Below are positions 35,579 through 44,704 of a stretch of DNA of 64,000 bases, one piece after another. Each line of letters starts with the position of its first letter. Positions within the stretch are counted from its first letter, which is position 1. The position numbers and the translations under genes were made by a program. The DNA lies in assembly GCF_003289965.1 (NCBI RefSeq), contig NZ_QMBQ01000010.1:181093-245092 (forward strand), written 5' to 3'. This stretch comes from Mesorhizobium atlanticum. Lineage in GTDB: Bacteria > Pseudomonadota > Alphaproteobacteria > Rhizobiales > Rhizobiaceae. The notes beneath the pieces were generated by a model. That model worked only from the letters and a program-made list of their open reading frames with translations, did not search any database and was not told the origin of the DNA.

Positions 35579-36079
35579 ATGAATGACCAAGTCACCATCA
35601 GCCCCACCACGCTTTCCATCCATCTCGCCATCAACGGCCGCGACCATGCGCTGGAGATCGAGCCGCGCGTCACGCTGCTCGATGCACTGCGCGACCGGCT
35701 GCATCTCACCGGCACCAAGAAGGGCTGCGACCAGGGCCAGTGCGGCGCCTGCACCGTGCATGTCGATGGCCAAAGGGTGCTTGCCTGCCTGACCCTGGCA
35801 GCGCAGGTCGAAGGCCGCGAGATCACCACCATCGAAGGCCTGGCCGGCGAGGACGGCACGCTCAACGCCGTGCAGGCCGCGTTCCTCGAACAGGACGCCT
35901 TCCAGTGCGGCTATTGCACACCCGGACAGATCATGTCGGCGGTGGCCTGCATCCGCGAGGGGCATGCCGGTTCCGACGAGGAGATCCGCGAATACATGGC
36001 CGGCAATCTTTGCCGCTGCGGCGCCTATCCGAACATCGTCGCCGCCGTCCGCCAGGCCGCACAGGAGCTGCGCTCATGA
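35579..36079 (+). CDS. molybdenum hydroxylase 2Fe-2S subunit (PaoA/YagT-like)
   Basis: Predicted 166 residues. The first [2Fe-2S] site is GTKKGCDQGQCGACTVHVDG plus a later LAC. The second is in FQCGYCTPGQ and NLCRCGAYPNI. Together they relay electrons from the molybdenum site to FAD. Unlike E. coli PaoA there is no Tat signal peptide, so this enzyme should be cytoplasmic. The stop overlaps the start of the FAD subunit gene (ATGA). It is the first gene of a three-gene operon. Confidence 0.92.
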   Translation: MNDQVTISPTTLSIHLAINGRDHALEIEPRVTLLDALRDRLHLTGTKKGCDQGQCGACTVHVDGQRVLACLTLAAQVEGREITTIEGLAGEDGTLNAVQAAFLEQDAFQCGYCTPGQIMSAVACIREGHAGSDEEIREYMAGNLCRCGAYPNIVAAVRQAAQELRS

Positions 36080-37059
36080 GAGATTTTTCCTACTTCCGCG
36101 CCGACAATATCGAGGCCGCCCGCAACGCGGCCGCCCTTCCCGGCGCGATGCTGCTTGCCGGCGGCACGACGCTGATCGACCTCGCCAAATGCGGCGTCGC
36201 CGAGCCTTCGACCGTGATCGACATCAGCCATATCGATGGGCTCAACGCCATCGACGTGACCGCCGACCGCGCCGTCATCGGCGCGCTGGCCAGGATGAGC
36301 CATGTCGCCGACAACCAGCAGGTGAAGAGCCTCTTCCCGGCTGTCTCGGAAGCGCTGTGGCAGGCCGCGTCGGCGCAATTGCGCAACATGGCGAGCATCG
36401 GCGGCAATCTGATGCAGCGCACGCGCTGCCCCTATTTCCGCGATCCGCAGAACTTCCCGGCCTGCAACAAGCGGGCGCCGGGCAGCGGCTGCTCGGCGAT
36501 CGGCGGCGTGACGCGCGGCCATGCGGTGCTTGGCGTGAGCGAAGCCTGCATCGCCACCTATCCGGGCGACCTTGCCGTGGCGCTCGTCGCCTTCGACGCC
36601 GAGGTCGATCTCGGCGAGCGCAAGCTCAAGGTCGAGGATTTCTTCCTCGCCCCAGGCGCCACGGCCGAGCGCGAGCACGACATCCAACCCGGCGAGGTGA
36701 TCACGGCGATCGAAATCCCCGGCTCGGCCGCAGCCAGGCGCTCGACCTACATCAAGGTGCGCGACCGCCAGTCCTATGAATTCGCCGCGGCAAGCGCCGC
36801 CGTCGGGCTGGAGCTCGAAGGGGACGGGCGCACCGTCCGCGACATCCGCGTGGCGCTTGGCGGCGTCGCGACGAAGCCGTGGCGGGTGCGCGCCGTCGAG
36901 GACGCGCTGAAGGGCAAGGCGCTTTCCGAAGACACGATCCGCAAGGCGAGCGAGCTCGCCATGGAGGGCGCCGTCGACCATGGCGCCAACCACTACAAGA
37001 TCGCATTGGCGCCGCGCGTGATCGCGCGCGCCATCCTCAAATTGGGAGAGACGGCATGA
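36076..37059 (+). CDS. molybdenum hydroxylase FAD subunit (PaoB/YagS-like)
   Basis: Predicted 327 residues. FAD pyrophosphate-binding motifs are LLAGGTTLIDLAK and ASIGGNLMQRTRCPYF. Four cysteines in RTRCPYF, FPACNKR, GSGCSAI and SEACIA fit the extra [4Fe-4S] cluster known in PaoB-type subunits. Start and stop codons overlap both neighbours (ATGA), so all three subunits are co-translated. It passes electrons from the 2Fe-2S subunit to its acceptor. Confidence 0.92.
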   Translation: MRDFSYFRADNIEAARNAAALPGAMLLAGGTTLIDLAKCGVAEPSTVIDISHIDGLNAIDVTADRAVIGALARMSHVADNQQVKSLFPAVSEALWQAASAQLRNMASIGGNLMQRTRCPYFRDPQNFPACNKRAPGSGCSAIGGVTRGHAVLGVSEACIATYPGDLAVALVAFDAEVDLGERKLKVEDFFLAPGATAEREHDIQPGEVITAIEIPGSAAARRSTYIKVRDRQSYEFAAASAAVGLELEGDGRTVRDIRVALGGVATKPWRVRAVEDALKGKALSEDTIRKASELAMEGAVDHGANHYKIALAPRVIARAILKLGETA

Positions 37060-39350
37060 CCGTTCATGACATGAAACACGCAGCGTCGGACAGCGCGCAC
37101 CTGGAAGCGGTGGGCGGACGCCTGTCGCGCGTCGACGGTCCGGCGAAGATCACGGGCGCGGCAAAGTATGCCTTCGAGCAGCAGCTCGAAGGGCTGACGC
37201 ATGCCGTGCTGGTCGGCGCGACCATCGCCGCCGGCAAGGTCTCGGCCATCGACAGCCGCGCTGCCGAGACCGCGCCCGGCGTGCTCGCGGTGCTGACGCC
37301 CGACACCATCATGGAACTGAAGGGCGCGTCGGACTGGTTCGGCAACCCTTCGCCGCAGCCGACCTACAACCCTCTCGCCCGCGAGGTCAGCTATTCGGGC
37401 CAGCATATCGCGGCCGTGGTGGCCGAGACCTTCGAGCAGGCGGTCGCGGCCGCGGCGCTGCTCAAGGTCTGGTATGACGAGACGCCGGCCATCGTCGACC
37501 TCAGCGACGGCAAGGCCGGCGACGGCATCCCGATCGACGCCATGACCAAGGAATGGGGCGACGCGCAGGCCGCCTTCGCCGCCGCCCCGGTGCGCATCTG
37601 CGCGGCCTACAACACACCGCGCGAATTCCAGGCGGCGATGGAGCCGCATGGGCTGATCGCGCGCTGGGAAGGCGACGAGCTGACCATCTGGGAGCCCAGC
37701 CAATGGCTCGACGGGATGGCGCGTACTTATGCCGAGTGGTTCGGCGTGCCGTTCGAGAATGTGCGGCTGGTCTCGCCCTATATCGGCGGCGGCTTCGGCT
37801 CGAAGGCGCTGGCGCTGGCGCACAGCGCGGTGGCGGCGGCCGCCGCCAAGATGCTCGGACGGCCGGTGAAGCTGGTGCTTAACCGGCCGCAGAATTTCAC
37901 GTCCTATGGCGGCCGCGCGGCGACGCGGCAGACGGTGGCGATCGGCGCCGACAGGGATGGCAGGATCCAGTCGATCGTGCATCGCGGCGTCAACGAGACG
38001 GCGGTCGACGGCATGTGGGTCGAGCCGCTCGGCTCGGTCACCTCGATCATGTATGCCACGCCGAATTTCTCCTCGAAGCAGAATGTGGTGCGGGTGAACA
38101 CGGTGGTGCCGGGCGCAAAGCGCGCGCCGGGCGAGAACCCGAGCGCCTTCGGCATCGAATGCGCCATAGACGAGCTGGCCTATGAACTGGGCATCGACCC
38201 GCTCGAGATGCGGCTGATCAACTATGCCGAACAGGATCCGCATACGAAGAAGGCGTGGTCGACCAGGCAGCTGCGCGAGGCCTTTGCAGCAGGAGCGGAA
38301 GCCTTCGGCTGGGCGAAACGCCCGCCTGAGCCACGCTCGATGCGGGACGGCCATCAGCTCATCGGCTGGGGCGTGGCGGCCGGCACCTACCCGGTGCGGC
38401 GCGCGCATGGCGAGGCGGTGGTCAAGATACTCGGCGACGGTTCGGTCGAGGTCGAAAGCTCCTCCATCGACATGGGCCAGGGCACCTACACGATCCTGGC
38501 GCAGACTGCGGCCGAGACGCTCGGCGTGCCGGTGGAACGCGTGTCGGTGAAGCTGGGAGATTCCCACTTCGCCCGCGCCGGCGTCACCGGCGGGTCGCGG
38601 CTGGCCGGCGTCATGACCGGCGCCGTCTACAAGGCGGCCGGCCAGGCGCTGGACGAGCTCATCGGCCTGGCGCTTTCCGACCCGCGCTCGCCGTTCCAGA
38701 AGCTGCAGGCGAACACGCTGCAAGTGCGGGACGGCCGCATCGCCTCGCCGCGCGGCGAAGGGCCGGATCTGTCGATCGCCGAGTTCATGGCTGCTGTCGG
38801 CCGCGACCGGATCGAGGCCAAGGGCGATACGCTGCCAGCCAGCACGACGCCGCAGGAGCGCTACAAGAACTACACCACCATCGCCATGTCGATCCCGCAC
38901 ACAGAGGGCGACTGGTCGCGCTATTCCTGGTGCGCGCATTTCGTCGAGGTGCGGGTGGATGAAGACTTCGGCACGGTGCGCGTGTCGCGCGTGGTGTCGG
39001 CGCTGGATTCGGGCCGGCTCTACAACCCCAAGCTGGCCGAAAGCCAGTGGAAGGGAGGCATCATCATGGGCATCGGCCAGGCGCTGCTCGAGGAAGGCAT
39101 CGTCGACCGCCGCCACGGCCGCATCGTCAACGGCAATTTCGCCGACTACATGCTGCCGACCAATGCCGACGTTCCCGACCTCCAGACCATCTCGGTCGGC
39201 ATTCCCGACCCGCACTCCTCCGCCCTCGGCGGCAAGGGGGTCGGGGAACTGGCGATCGTGGGGATTGCGCCGGCGATCGCCAACGCGGTGTTCCACGCGA
39301 CGGGGAAAAGGGTAAGGGATCTGCCGATCACGCTGGAGAAGTTGATCTGA
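37056..39350 (+). CDS. molybdenum hydroxylase large subunit, aldehyde oxidoreductase type (PaoC/YagR-like)
   Basis: Predicted 764 residues. Molybdopterin-binding motifs include YIGGGFGSKALA, KRAPGENPSAFGIE (with the Arg matching the PaoC active-site Arg), SSIDMGQGTYTILAQTAAET and ALGGKGVGELAI, which carries the catalytic Glu. It oxidises aldehydes or N-heterocycles by hydroxylation; aromatic aldehydes are the known PaoABC substrates. The XdhC/PaoD-type cofactor chaperone gene is not adjacent. GGGAGAG precedes the ATG. Confidence 0.92.
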   Translation: MTVHDMKHAASDSAHLEAVGGRLSRVDGPAKITGAAKYAFEQQLEGLTHAVLVGATIAAGKVSAIDSRAAETAPGVLAVLTPDTIMELKGASDWFGNPSPQPTYNPLAREVSYSGQHIAAVVAETFEQAVAAAALLKVWYDETPAIVDLSDGKAGDGIPIDAMTKEWGDAQAAFAAAPVRICAAYNTPREFQAAMEPHGLIARWEGDELTIWEPSQWLDGMARTYAEWFGVPFENVRLVSPYIGGGFGSKALALAHSAVAAAAAKMLGRPVKLVLNRPQNFTSYGGRAATRQTVAIGADRDGRIQSIVHRGVNETAVDGMWVEPLGSVTSIMYATPNFSSKQNVVRVNTVVPGAKRAPGENPSAFGIECAIDELAYELGIDPLEMRLINYAEQDPHTKKAWSTRQLREAFAAGAEAFGWAKRPPEPRSMRDGHQLIGWGVAAGTYPVRRAHGEAVVKILGDGSVEVESSSIDMGQGTYTILAQTAAETLGVPVERVSVKLGDSHFARAGVTGGSRLAGVMTGAVYKAAGQALDELIGLALSDPRSPFQKLQANTLQVRDGRIASPRGEGPDLSIAEFMAAVGRDRIEAKGDTLPASTTPQERYKNYTTIAMSIPHTEGDWSRYSWCAHFVEVRVDEDFGTVRVSRVVSALDSGRLYNPKLAESQWKGGIIMGIGQALLEEGIVDRRHGRIVNGNFADYMLPTNADVPDLQTISVGIPDPHSSALGGKGVGELAIVGIAPAIANAVFHATGKRVRDLPITLEKLI

Positions 39351-39365
39351 GGTCCCGAGATCAAG

Positions 39366-39475
39366 GTTCCTCTCCCCCGCCTTTGGCGGGGGCGAGGAAC
39401 CCAAGCCTTGAAAGCGTCGCCGGGACACCGCCCCCCTCTGTCCTGCCGGACATCTCCCCCACAAGGGGGGGAGAT
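39366..39475. repeat. two palindromes after the hydroxylase operon
   Basis: The first, GTTCCTC...CCCCCGCC/GGCGGGGG...GAGGAAC, spans 39366-39400 and matches the one at 22104. The second is a family C element at 39452-39475. Both stand between convergent genes, a place where terminators are expected. Confidence 0.75.
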
Positions 39476-39512
39476 CATTCGCTCGACCGCCTTGGCCAAT
39501 CTCAAGCGTCGG

Positions 39513-40523
39513 CTACCAATCCAGCCCGAACACCAGCTTGCCGAAATGCAGGCCGCCGGCGGCCATGTGGGTATAGGCTTCGGTCGCCTCGCCCTGCGAA
39601 AACACCTTGTCGACGACCGGCTCGATCCTGGCGGCCCCGATCGCGCGGGCGGCGTCTTTGAGGTCGGACACCGATCCGGTGTTGTTGCCCACCACCTTCA
39701 GCGCCTTGATGATGATCGGCAGCAGGTTGACCGTCGCCTCGGCGCCGGTGACGAAGCCGATGGTGAACAGCGTTCCGCCGGGCGCGGTGGCGTTGACGGC
39801 ACGCGCGAAGGTGGCGGTGCCGCCAGTCTCGACGACGAGGTCGGCGCCGAGGCCGTCGGTCAATTCCAGCACCTTGTCGTCCCAGTCCGGCGTCGAGCGG
39901 TAGTTGATCAGGTGATCGGCGCCAAGCGCCCTGGCCCGCTCCAGCTTCTCGTCCGAAGACGAGGTGATGATGACGGTGGCCCCGGCCGCCTTGGCGAGCT
40001 GCAGCGTGAAGATCGAGACGCCGCCGGTGCCGAGCAGCACGACGACGGAGCCCGGTCCGACATCGGCGGCGCGGATCGCGTTCCACGCGGTGGTGCCGGC
40101 GATGGGCAGCGTCGAGGCCGCCTCGAAGGAAAGATGCGGCGGGACCGGCACGACCGAATTGGCCGGCAGCGCGACATATTCGGCGAGCGATCCGGGCAAC
40201 GAGATGCCGCGCATCTGCGTCATCTCGTAGGGCCGCGGCCGGCCGCCGATCCAGCGCGGCTTGGCATGGGCGACGACGCGATCGCCGACGGAAAACGTGG
40301 TCACGCCCTCGCCGAGCGCGACGATCTCGCCGGCGCCGTCGGCGACGGGTATGAGCGGGAAAACCGGGCCGGGATAGTTGCCGCTCGCCACGGCGACGTC
40401 GACGAAATTCAAGCTCGCCGCGCGCTGGCGGATCAGCACCTCGCCGCGCTGCGGTTCAGGCGTGGCAACGCTGGCGGCGCGGAAGGCGTCAAGCCTGGGC
40501 TGGCTGAGTTCGATGGCTTTCAT
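39513..40523 (-). CDS. zinc-less alcohol dehydrogenase / quinone oxidoreductase-like protein
   Basis: Predicted 336 residues of the medium-chain dehydrogenase fold. GroES-like N-domain with RAASLNFVDVAVASGNYPG; NAD(P)-binding domain with VVLLGTGGVSIFTLQLAKAA. The structural-zinc cysteines are absent, placing it with the quinone oxidoreductase/zeta-crystallin branch. It is divergent from a LysR gene 98 bp away that probably controls it. Confidence 0.88.
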   Translation of the reverse strand: MKAIELSQPRLDAFRAASVATPEPQRGEVLIRQRAASLNFVDVAVASGNYPGPVFPLIPVADGAGEIVALGEGVTTFSVGDRVVAHAKPRWIGGRPRPYEMTQMRGISLPGSLAEYVALPANSVVPVPPHLSFEAASTLPIAGTTAWNAIRAADVGPGSVVVLLGTGGVSIFTLQLAKAAGATVIITSSSDEKLERARALGADHLINYRSTPDWDDKVLELTDGLGADLVVETGGTATFARAVNATAPGGTLFTIGFVTGAEATVNLLPIIIKALKVVGNNTGSVSDLKDAARAIGAARIEPVVDKVFSQGEATEAYTHMAAGGLHFGKLVFGLDW

Positions 40524-40598
40524 GGGTTCACTCCGTGGGTGGTCGATTGACGGTTGAGTGAAGCTATCTGCTGCGCTATGCCTCGATAATTGTCGGCT

Positions 40599-40619
40599 TT
40601 TGCATTTGAGTCTTGCAAA
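40599..40619. promoter_or_regulatory. putative LysR-type operator
   Basis: The perfect inverted repeat TTTGCA-N9-TGCAAA ends two bases before the ATG of the LysR gene, in the divergent gap with the dehydrogenase gene. LysR-type boxes are interrupted dyads of this kind. Its location suggests autorepression plus control of the neighbour. Confidence 0.45.
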
Positions 40620-40621
40620 CC

Positions 40622-41551
40622 ATGCAGCAATCGCTGGAGCCCTCCGCCCTTGCCGAAATGGCCGCTTTCGCGGCGGTCGCCGAGGCGCGTTCCTTCACCC
40701 GGGCGGCGGCGAGGGTTGGGCGCGACGCGACCATCCTGTCGCGCCGGCTGCAATCGCTGGAAGAGCGCCTGGGGGTGCGGCTGCTCCACCGCACGACGCG
40801 CAGCGTGTCGCTGACCGAGGCGGGCGCGGAATTCCTGGTGCGCGTGCGCGCCATCCTGGCCTCTGTGGACGAGGCCGAAGCTGCCGCCTCCGCCCATGCC
40901 GGCGGCCGGCCGCGCGGACTGCTCAGGCTGGCGCTGCCCGGCACGTTCGGGCGCATGTGGATAGCCCCGTTCCTGCCGCAGTTCCTCGCCGAGTTCCCGG
41001 ATCTGCGCATCGAGGCCGAATTCTCCAACCGTTTCGCTGATCTCGTCGCCGAGAATTTCGACGTTGCCGTGCGGCTGGGCAGCCTGGAGGATTCACGCCT
41101 GGTGGCGCGCAAGGTGGCGACGCGGCGCCGGCTGCTCTGCGCCGCCCCGTCCTACCTCGCCCGAAGGGGCAGGCCGGAGACCCCGCAGGCGCTGCTCGAT
41201 CATTCCTGCCTTGGCTTCACCGGCTTCCAGACCTTTCCGGCCTGGGAGATGACCGACCGCGAGGGCCGGCGCGCGCGCGTCGAGGTTTCGGGACCGCTGG
41301 TCAGCGACGACGCCGAGGTGCTGGTCGAAGCCGCCGTGCAAGGCGTCGGCCTGATGATGAGCACCGACTGGCTGGTTGGACGCGAGCTCGCCAGCGGCCG
41401 GCTGGTGCCGATCCTGGAAGACTGGACGCTGGCCGACGAGGGCGCGGTCTATGTCGTCACACCCTCGGCCAAGGGCCAGGCCGCCAAGACGCGCGCCTTC
41501 GCCGAGTGGATCGGCAAGCGATTTTCACCCGAGCCGCCCTGGCGGCGGTGA
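40622..41551 (+). CDS. LysR family transcriptional regulator
   Basis: Predicted 309 residues. The winged HTH is EMAAFAAVAEARSFTRAAAR, then DATILSRRLQSLEERLGVRL and RTTRSVSLTEAG. The effector domain has RGLLRLALPGTFGRMWIAPF and FDVAVRLGSLEDSRLVARKV. It resembles the AaeR/DmlR-like subgroup. ATG at 40622 is preferred; an upstream TTG at 40613 lies within the putative operator. It probably regulates the divergent dehydrogenase gene. Confidence 0.9.
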   Translation: MQQSLEPSALAEMAAFAAVAEARSFTRAAARVGRDATILSRRLQSLEERLGVRLLHRTTRSVSLTEAGAEFLVRVRAILASVDEAEAAASAHAGGRPRGLLRLALPGTFGRMWIAPFLPQFLAEFPDLRIEAEFSNRFADLVAENFDVAVRLGSLEDSRLVARKVATRRRLLCAAPSYLARRGRPETPQALLDHSCLGFTGFQTFPAWEMTDREGRRARVEVSGPLVSDDAEVLVEAAVQGVGLMMSTDWLVGRELASGRLVPILEDWTLADEGAVYVVTPSAKGQAAKTRAFAEWIGKRFSPEPPWRR

Positions 41552-41676
41552 CCAGGCAATGTTCGAGATGTCAGCGGAAGTCCTGGACGGCTTGATCAAG
41601 GCATTCAGGACTAAGAGCAAGAATTTGGCAGCCTGGCGGCTAAGCTGTTCACCCGCTCATGCAAGAGGCAATGCTA

Positions 41677-42060
41677 ATGTCCACGACTGTAAATGTCCGC
41701 TACATGCTCAACGACGTCGAAGAGGCCTTGACCTGGTACACAAAGCACCTGGGCTTCACGCAGCTTTCGAACCACGCGCCAGCCTTCGCGGATGTCTCGA
41801 GGGGAGCGCTCCGGCTGCTCCTCAGCGGTCCGACCAGTTCAGCGGGCAGGCCGATGCCGGATGGCGAGCGCCCGGGCCCAGGGGGCTGGAACCGCATCCA
41901 TCTGATCGTAGAGGATATTGCGGCCGAGGTTGCCCGGCTGCGGGCGGCGGGCCTCAGCTTCCGCAATGAAATCGTGAGGGGGCCGGGCGGCTCACAAATC
42001 CTGCTTGTCGATCCTTCCGGCAATCTGGTGGAACTGTTCCAGCCGGCCAAGGACTGGTGA
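41677..42060 (+). CDS. VOC (glyoxalase/bleomycin-resistance) family protein
   Basis: Predicted 127 residues: VRYMLNDVEEALTWYTKHLG, NRIHLIVEDIAAEVARLRAA, then GGSQILLVDPSGNLVELFQP. The final Glu (NLVEL) and the His in IHLIV fit the metal site of one VOC module. An ATG at 41659 would add six residues. Substrate unknown. Confidence 0.85.
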   Translation: MSTTVNVRYMLNDVEEALTWYTKHLGFTQLSNHAPAFADVSRGALRLLLSGPTSSAGRPMPDGERPGPGGWNRIHLIVEDIAAEVARLRAAGLSFRNEIVRGPGGSQILLVDPSGNLVELFQPAKDW

Positions 42061-42126
42061 CCTCAACTCGTCTCGCCCGTTATCGCCAATCTCTGTATGA
42101 TCCACCGCATCACGAAGGGGGCGATC

Positions 42127-42612
42127 ATGAAACGCGCGCTGACGACATTCATCCTGGCACTGCTCACCGCCCTGCCCGCCCATGCCGCGTCCTGCTCCTG
42201 GTCGGCCAAGATGGAGGAGGACGAGGGCGGCAGCGTGATGATGGCCTCGGTCTGCGGCGGGCCGAAGGGCGATGCGCATCTGATGCTCGCCTGTTTCGGC
42301 AAGCCGGTGCTGAGCTACGACCTCGGCGCCGCGGGCGGCCAGTTGGAGCCCGGCATCAGCGGCTCCTTCACCTTCAAGGCCGGCGACAAGAGCCTGACGA
42401 AGAAGCTCGAGCTGGAGGCGATGTACAATAACTTCACCACCGAGCTCTCCGGCCCCGCCGACCCGTTGCTTTCGCTCCTGCGCGGCAAGGGCGACGTGAC
42501 GGTCAGCGCGGACAAGTTTGGCGAGGCGACGTTTCCGCTGAAAGGCTCAGGCGCCGCGATCGGCAAGGTGCTGGCCGAGTGCGGCAAGGCTTCGGGCGGC
42601 GAAGCGGATTGA
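42127..42612 (+). CDS. secreted protein, unknown function
   Basis: Predicted 161 residues. The signal peptide MKRALTTFILALLTALPAHA is cleaved before ASCSWSAKMEEDEGG. The mature domain has four cysteines (SCSW, SVCGG, ACFG, ECGK), which could form two disulfides, and alternating strands. ATG at 42127 has AAGGGGG upstream; the frame is open ten residues further. Likely periplasmic. No family is recognised. Confidence 0.75.
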   Translation: MKRALTTFILALLTALPAHAASCSWSAKMEEDEGGSVMMASVCGGPKGDAHLMLACFGKPVLSYDLGAAGGQLEPGISGSFTFKAGDKSLTKKLELEAMYNNFTTELSGPADPLLSLLRGKGDVTVSADKFGEATFPLKGSGAAIGKVLAECGKASGGEAD

Positions 42613-42645
42613 CGTCCGTTCCGGTGCCTTTCCCGCCGCGCTCGG

Positions 42646-44541
42646 TCACGCCTTGCGCGGAAGCGGAATGGGTTGGAAGCCGACGTCCGGCTCGGCCAGT
42701 CGCGTGGCGTCGCGCCCGCTTGCCTTGGCGGCGTAGAGAGCCTTGTCCGCCTGCAGGATCATGCTGGTCGGGTCGTGGCGGGCGCTCGGGCCGCTGATGG
42801 CGACACCGACGCTGATGGTGACGACCTTGCGCGCGCTGCGATCATGTTCCAGCGCCCGCTCGCGCACCGCCGCCCGCAGATTGTCGGCGACGCGCATGGC
42901 GCCGGCCGCCGACGTATCCGGCAGGATGACGGCAAATTCCTCGCCGCCATAGCGCGCCACGAAATCGCCCACACGGGTGCGCTGGCGCAGGCAGTCGGCG
43001 ATCTGGCGCAGGCACTCGTCTCCGGCAAGGTGTCCGTAACGGTCGTTATAGGCCTTGAACGAATCGACATCGATCAGGAGCAGCGCGATTTCCCGCTCAG
43101 ACTGGCTGGTCTCCGCGACCACCCCAGCCAGCGCCTGGTCGAACGCGCGCCGATTGCCGACACCCAGCAGCGGATCGGTGTTGGCGAGCTGCGCCAGCTG
43201 GTTGCTGAGCGTGGTGAGCTCTCCCTCGGTGCTCTTGATCTCAGTGATGTCGGAGACCACCACCAGCGCCAGGCCGGCCTGGGTAGGTCTCGTTCTCAGC
43301 AGCAGCCAATGGCCGTCGAAAAGCTTGACCTGCTGTTCGCCGGTCGTGTGCAGCTTGCCAACCACGGCGTCTATCCATTCCCGTTCGTGGCCTTTGGGAA
43401 TACCCACCTGCTCGCCGGTCACGGTCACGGCTTCCAGTATGTCGCGCAGCCGCGTGCCGGGGACGCGCAGGTCGCCGGTCAGCGGAAACAGTTCCCGGTA
43501 TTGCTGGTTGCAGAAGACCAGAACCCCCTCGGCATCGAACATGGCAAGGCCGTCCGACATCTCCGAGAGCGCGTAGGAGAGCTGGTTCTTGGCCTCGAGC
43601 AGCGTCTGCTCGAGTTGCTTCTGGCCGGTGATGTCGCGCGTGACGCCGACAAGGCCGATGACATTGCCATCGACGTCGCGCAACGGTGTCTTGGAGGTCG
43701 AGAACCAGCGAAGACTACCCTTCAGGTCGGGGACCTGTTCCTCGAAGCCGGCGATCCCCTCGCCCGATTCCAGCATCTTCTGTTCCAACCCGCCAAGGAT
43801 GCGGGCGCGAGCGGCGTCGGCTATGTCGAAGTCGGTCTTGCCCGTCATCTGCACGGGGTGGTCATAGCCATTGTAGGTGGCGACCGTCTGGTTCACGGCG
43901 ACGAACTGGCCGCGCGTGTTCTTGACATAATAGAAGTCCGGCGCCTGGGCGACCGCGGCGCGCAGCAGATCGCGCTCCTTGGCGACAAGCTGGGTGTGCA
44001 GCACGACGAGGCCGGCCACGGCGGTTGCCGCCATATTGAGTGCCACGAGCGGCAGCAAGAGGCGCACGTCGATATCGGGCGCGGCCGTCTGCGGCAGGAT
44101 CGATATCGACGCCAGCTCGGACAGGCCGACACAAACCGCAAACACCGGCACTTGCCAGGCGCGCGTCTGGCGGCGCCCGATGATACGGTTGGCAAGAACG
44201 CCGGCGGCGAACGCCACCGCAATGCCGGTCAGTCCGGCAATCAGGCCGTGGCCGCCGATCGCGAGGCGATATCCCAGCGGAAAAGAGGCGGCCACCAATG
44301 CGCCCGGCAGGCCGGCGAACAGACCGGCCGTCGCAACCAGCGACGTCCTGAGATCCAGCAGGACGCCCGGCTTAATCTCGACGGTCAACAGCATGGAGGC
44401 CAGCGCGCCCCAGCCCATGATGCAGCCGAAGACGAGCAGCCTGAACTTTTGCGAGCGTCCCTCGAGCCAGGGCTGGACATAGTTCCAGCCGGAAACGAAC
44501 AGCGCCACCGCGGCGAGATTTGCCGTAAGATGCTGCCACAT
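42646..44541 (-). CDS. membrane-bound diguanylate cyclase with PAS domains
   Basis: Predicted 631 residues. About 190 N-terminal residues hold six hydrophobic segments of the 5TM-LYT sensor type (GLFAGLPGALVAASFPLGYR). Two PAS domains follow (DFYYVKNTRGQFVAVNQTVA; MSDGLAMFDAEGVLVFCNQQ). The GGDEF domain (about 465-620) has an intact active site RYGGEEF, and RVGD five residues before it is a product-inhibition I-site. It should make cyclic di-GMP at the inner membrane. ATG at 44541 with GGAGGT upstream is preferred, though the spacing is long. Confidence 0.88.
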   Translation of the reverse strand: MWQHLTANLAAVALFVSGWNYVQPWLEGRSQKFRLLVFGCIMGWGALASMLLTVEIKPGVLLDLRTSLVATAGLFAGLPGALVAASFPLGYRLAIGGHGLIAGLTGIAVAFAAGVLANRIIGRRQTRAWQVPVFAVCVGLSELASISILPQTAAPDIDVRLLLPLVALNMAATAVAGLVVLHTQLVAKERDLLRAAVAQAPDFYYVKNTRGQFVAVNQTVATYNGYDHPVQMTGKTDFDIADAARARILGGLEQKMLESGEGIAGFEEQVPDLKGSLRWFSTSKTPLRDVDGNVIGLVGVTRDITGQKQLEQTLLEAKNQLSYALSEMSDGLAMFDAEGVLVFCNQQYRELFPLTGDLRVPGTRLRDILEAVTVTGEQVGIPKGHEREWIDAVVGKLHTTGEQQVKLFDGHWLLLRTRPTQAGLALVVVSDITEIKSTEGELTTLSNQLAQLANTDPLLGVGNRRAFDQALAGVVAETSQSEREIALLLIDVDSFKAYNDRYGHLAGDECLRQIADCLRQRTRVGDFVARYGGEEFAVILPDTSAAGAMRVADNLRAAVRERALEHDRSARKVVTISVGVAISGPSARHDPTSMILQADKALYAAKASGRDATRLAEPDVGFQPIPLPRKA

Positions 44542-44704
44542 GAACCGAAACCGACCTCCGATGGAGCCCATAAAAAGCACCTGAAAAGTTGTTTCCGGGT
44601 TAAAGGGCGGCCACTTGCGGTTGTTTAGCGGTTGCACCGGGAACGCGACTCCCCCTTGGTGAAGCCCTTCGCCTCACACCATGGGAAGCAGCAGGGTCAG
44701 TGCC

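Noticed and set aside
35194..35586. Plus-strand frame of 130 codons before the molybdenum hydroxylase genes
   Set aside because: It is made of the nested palindromic repeat sequence and overlaps the real start of the 2Fe-2S subunit.
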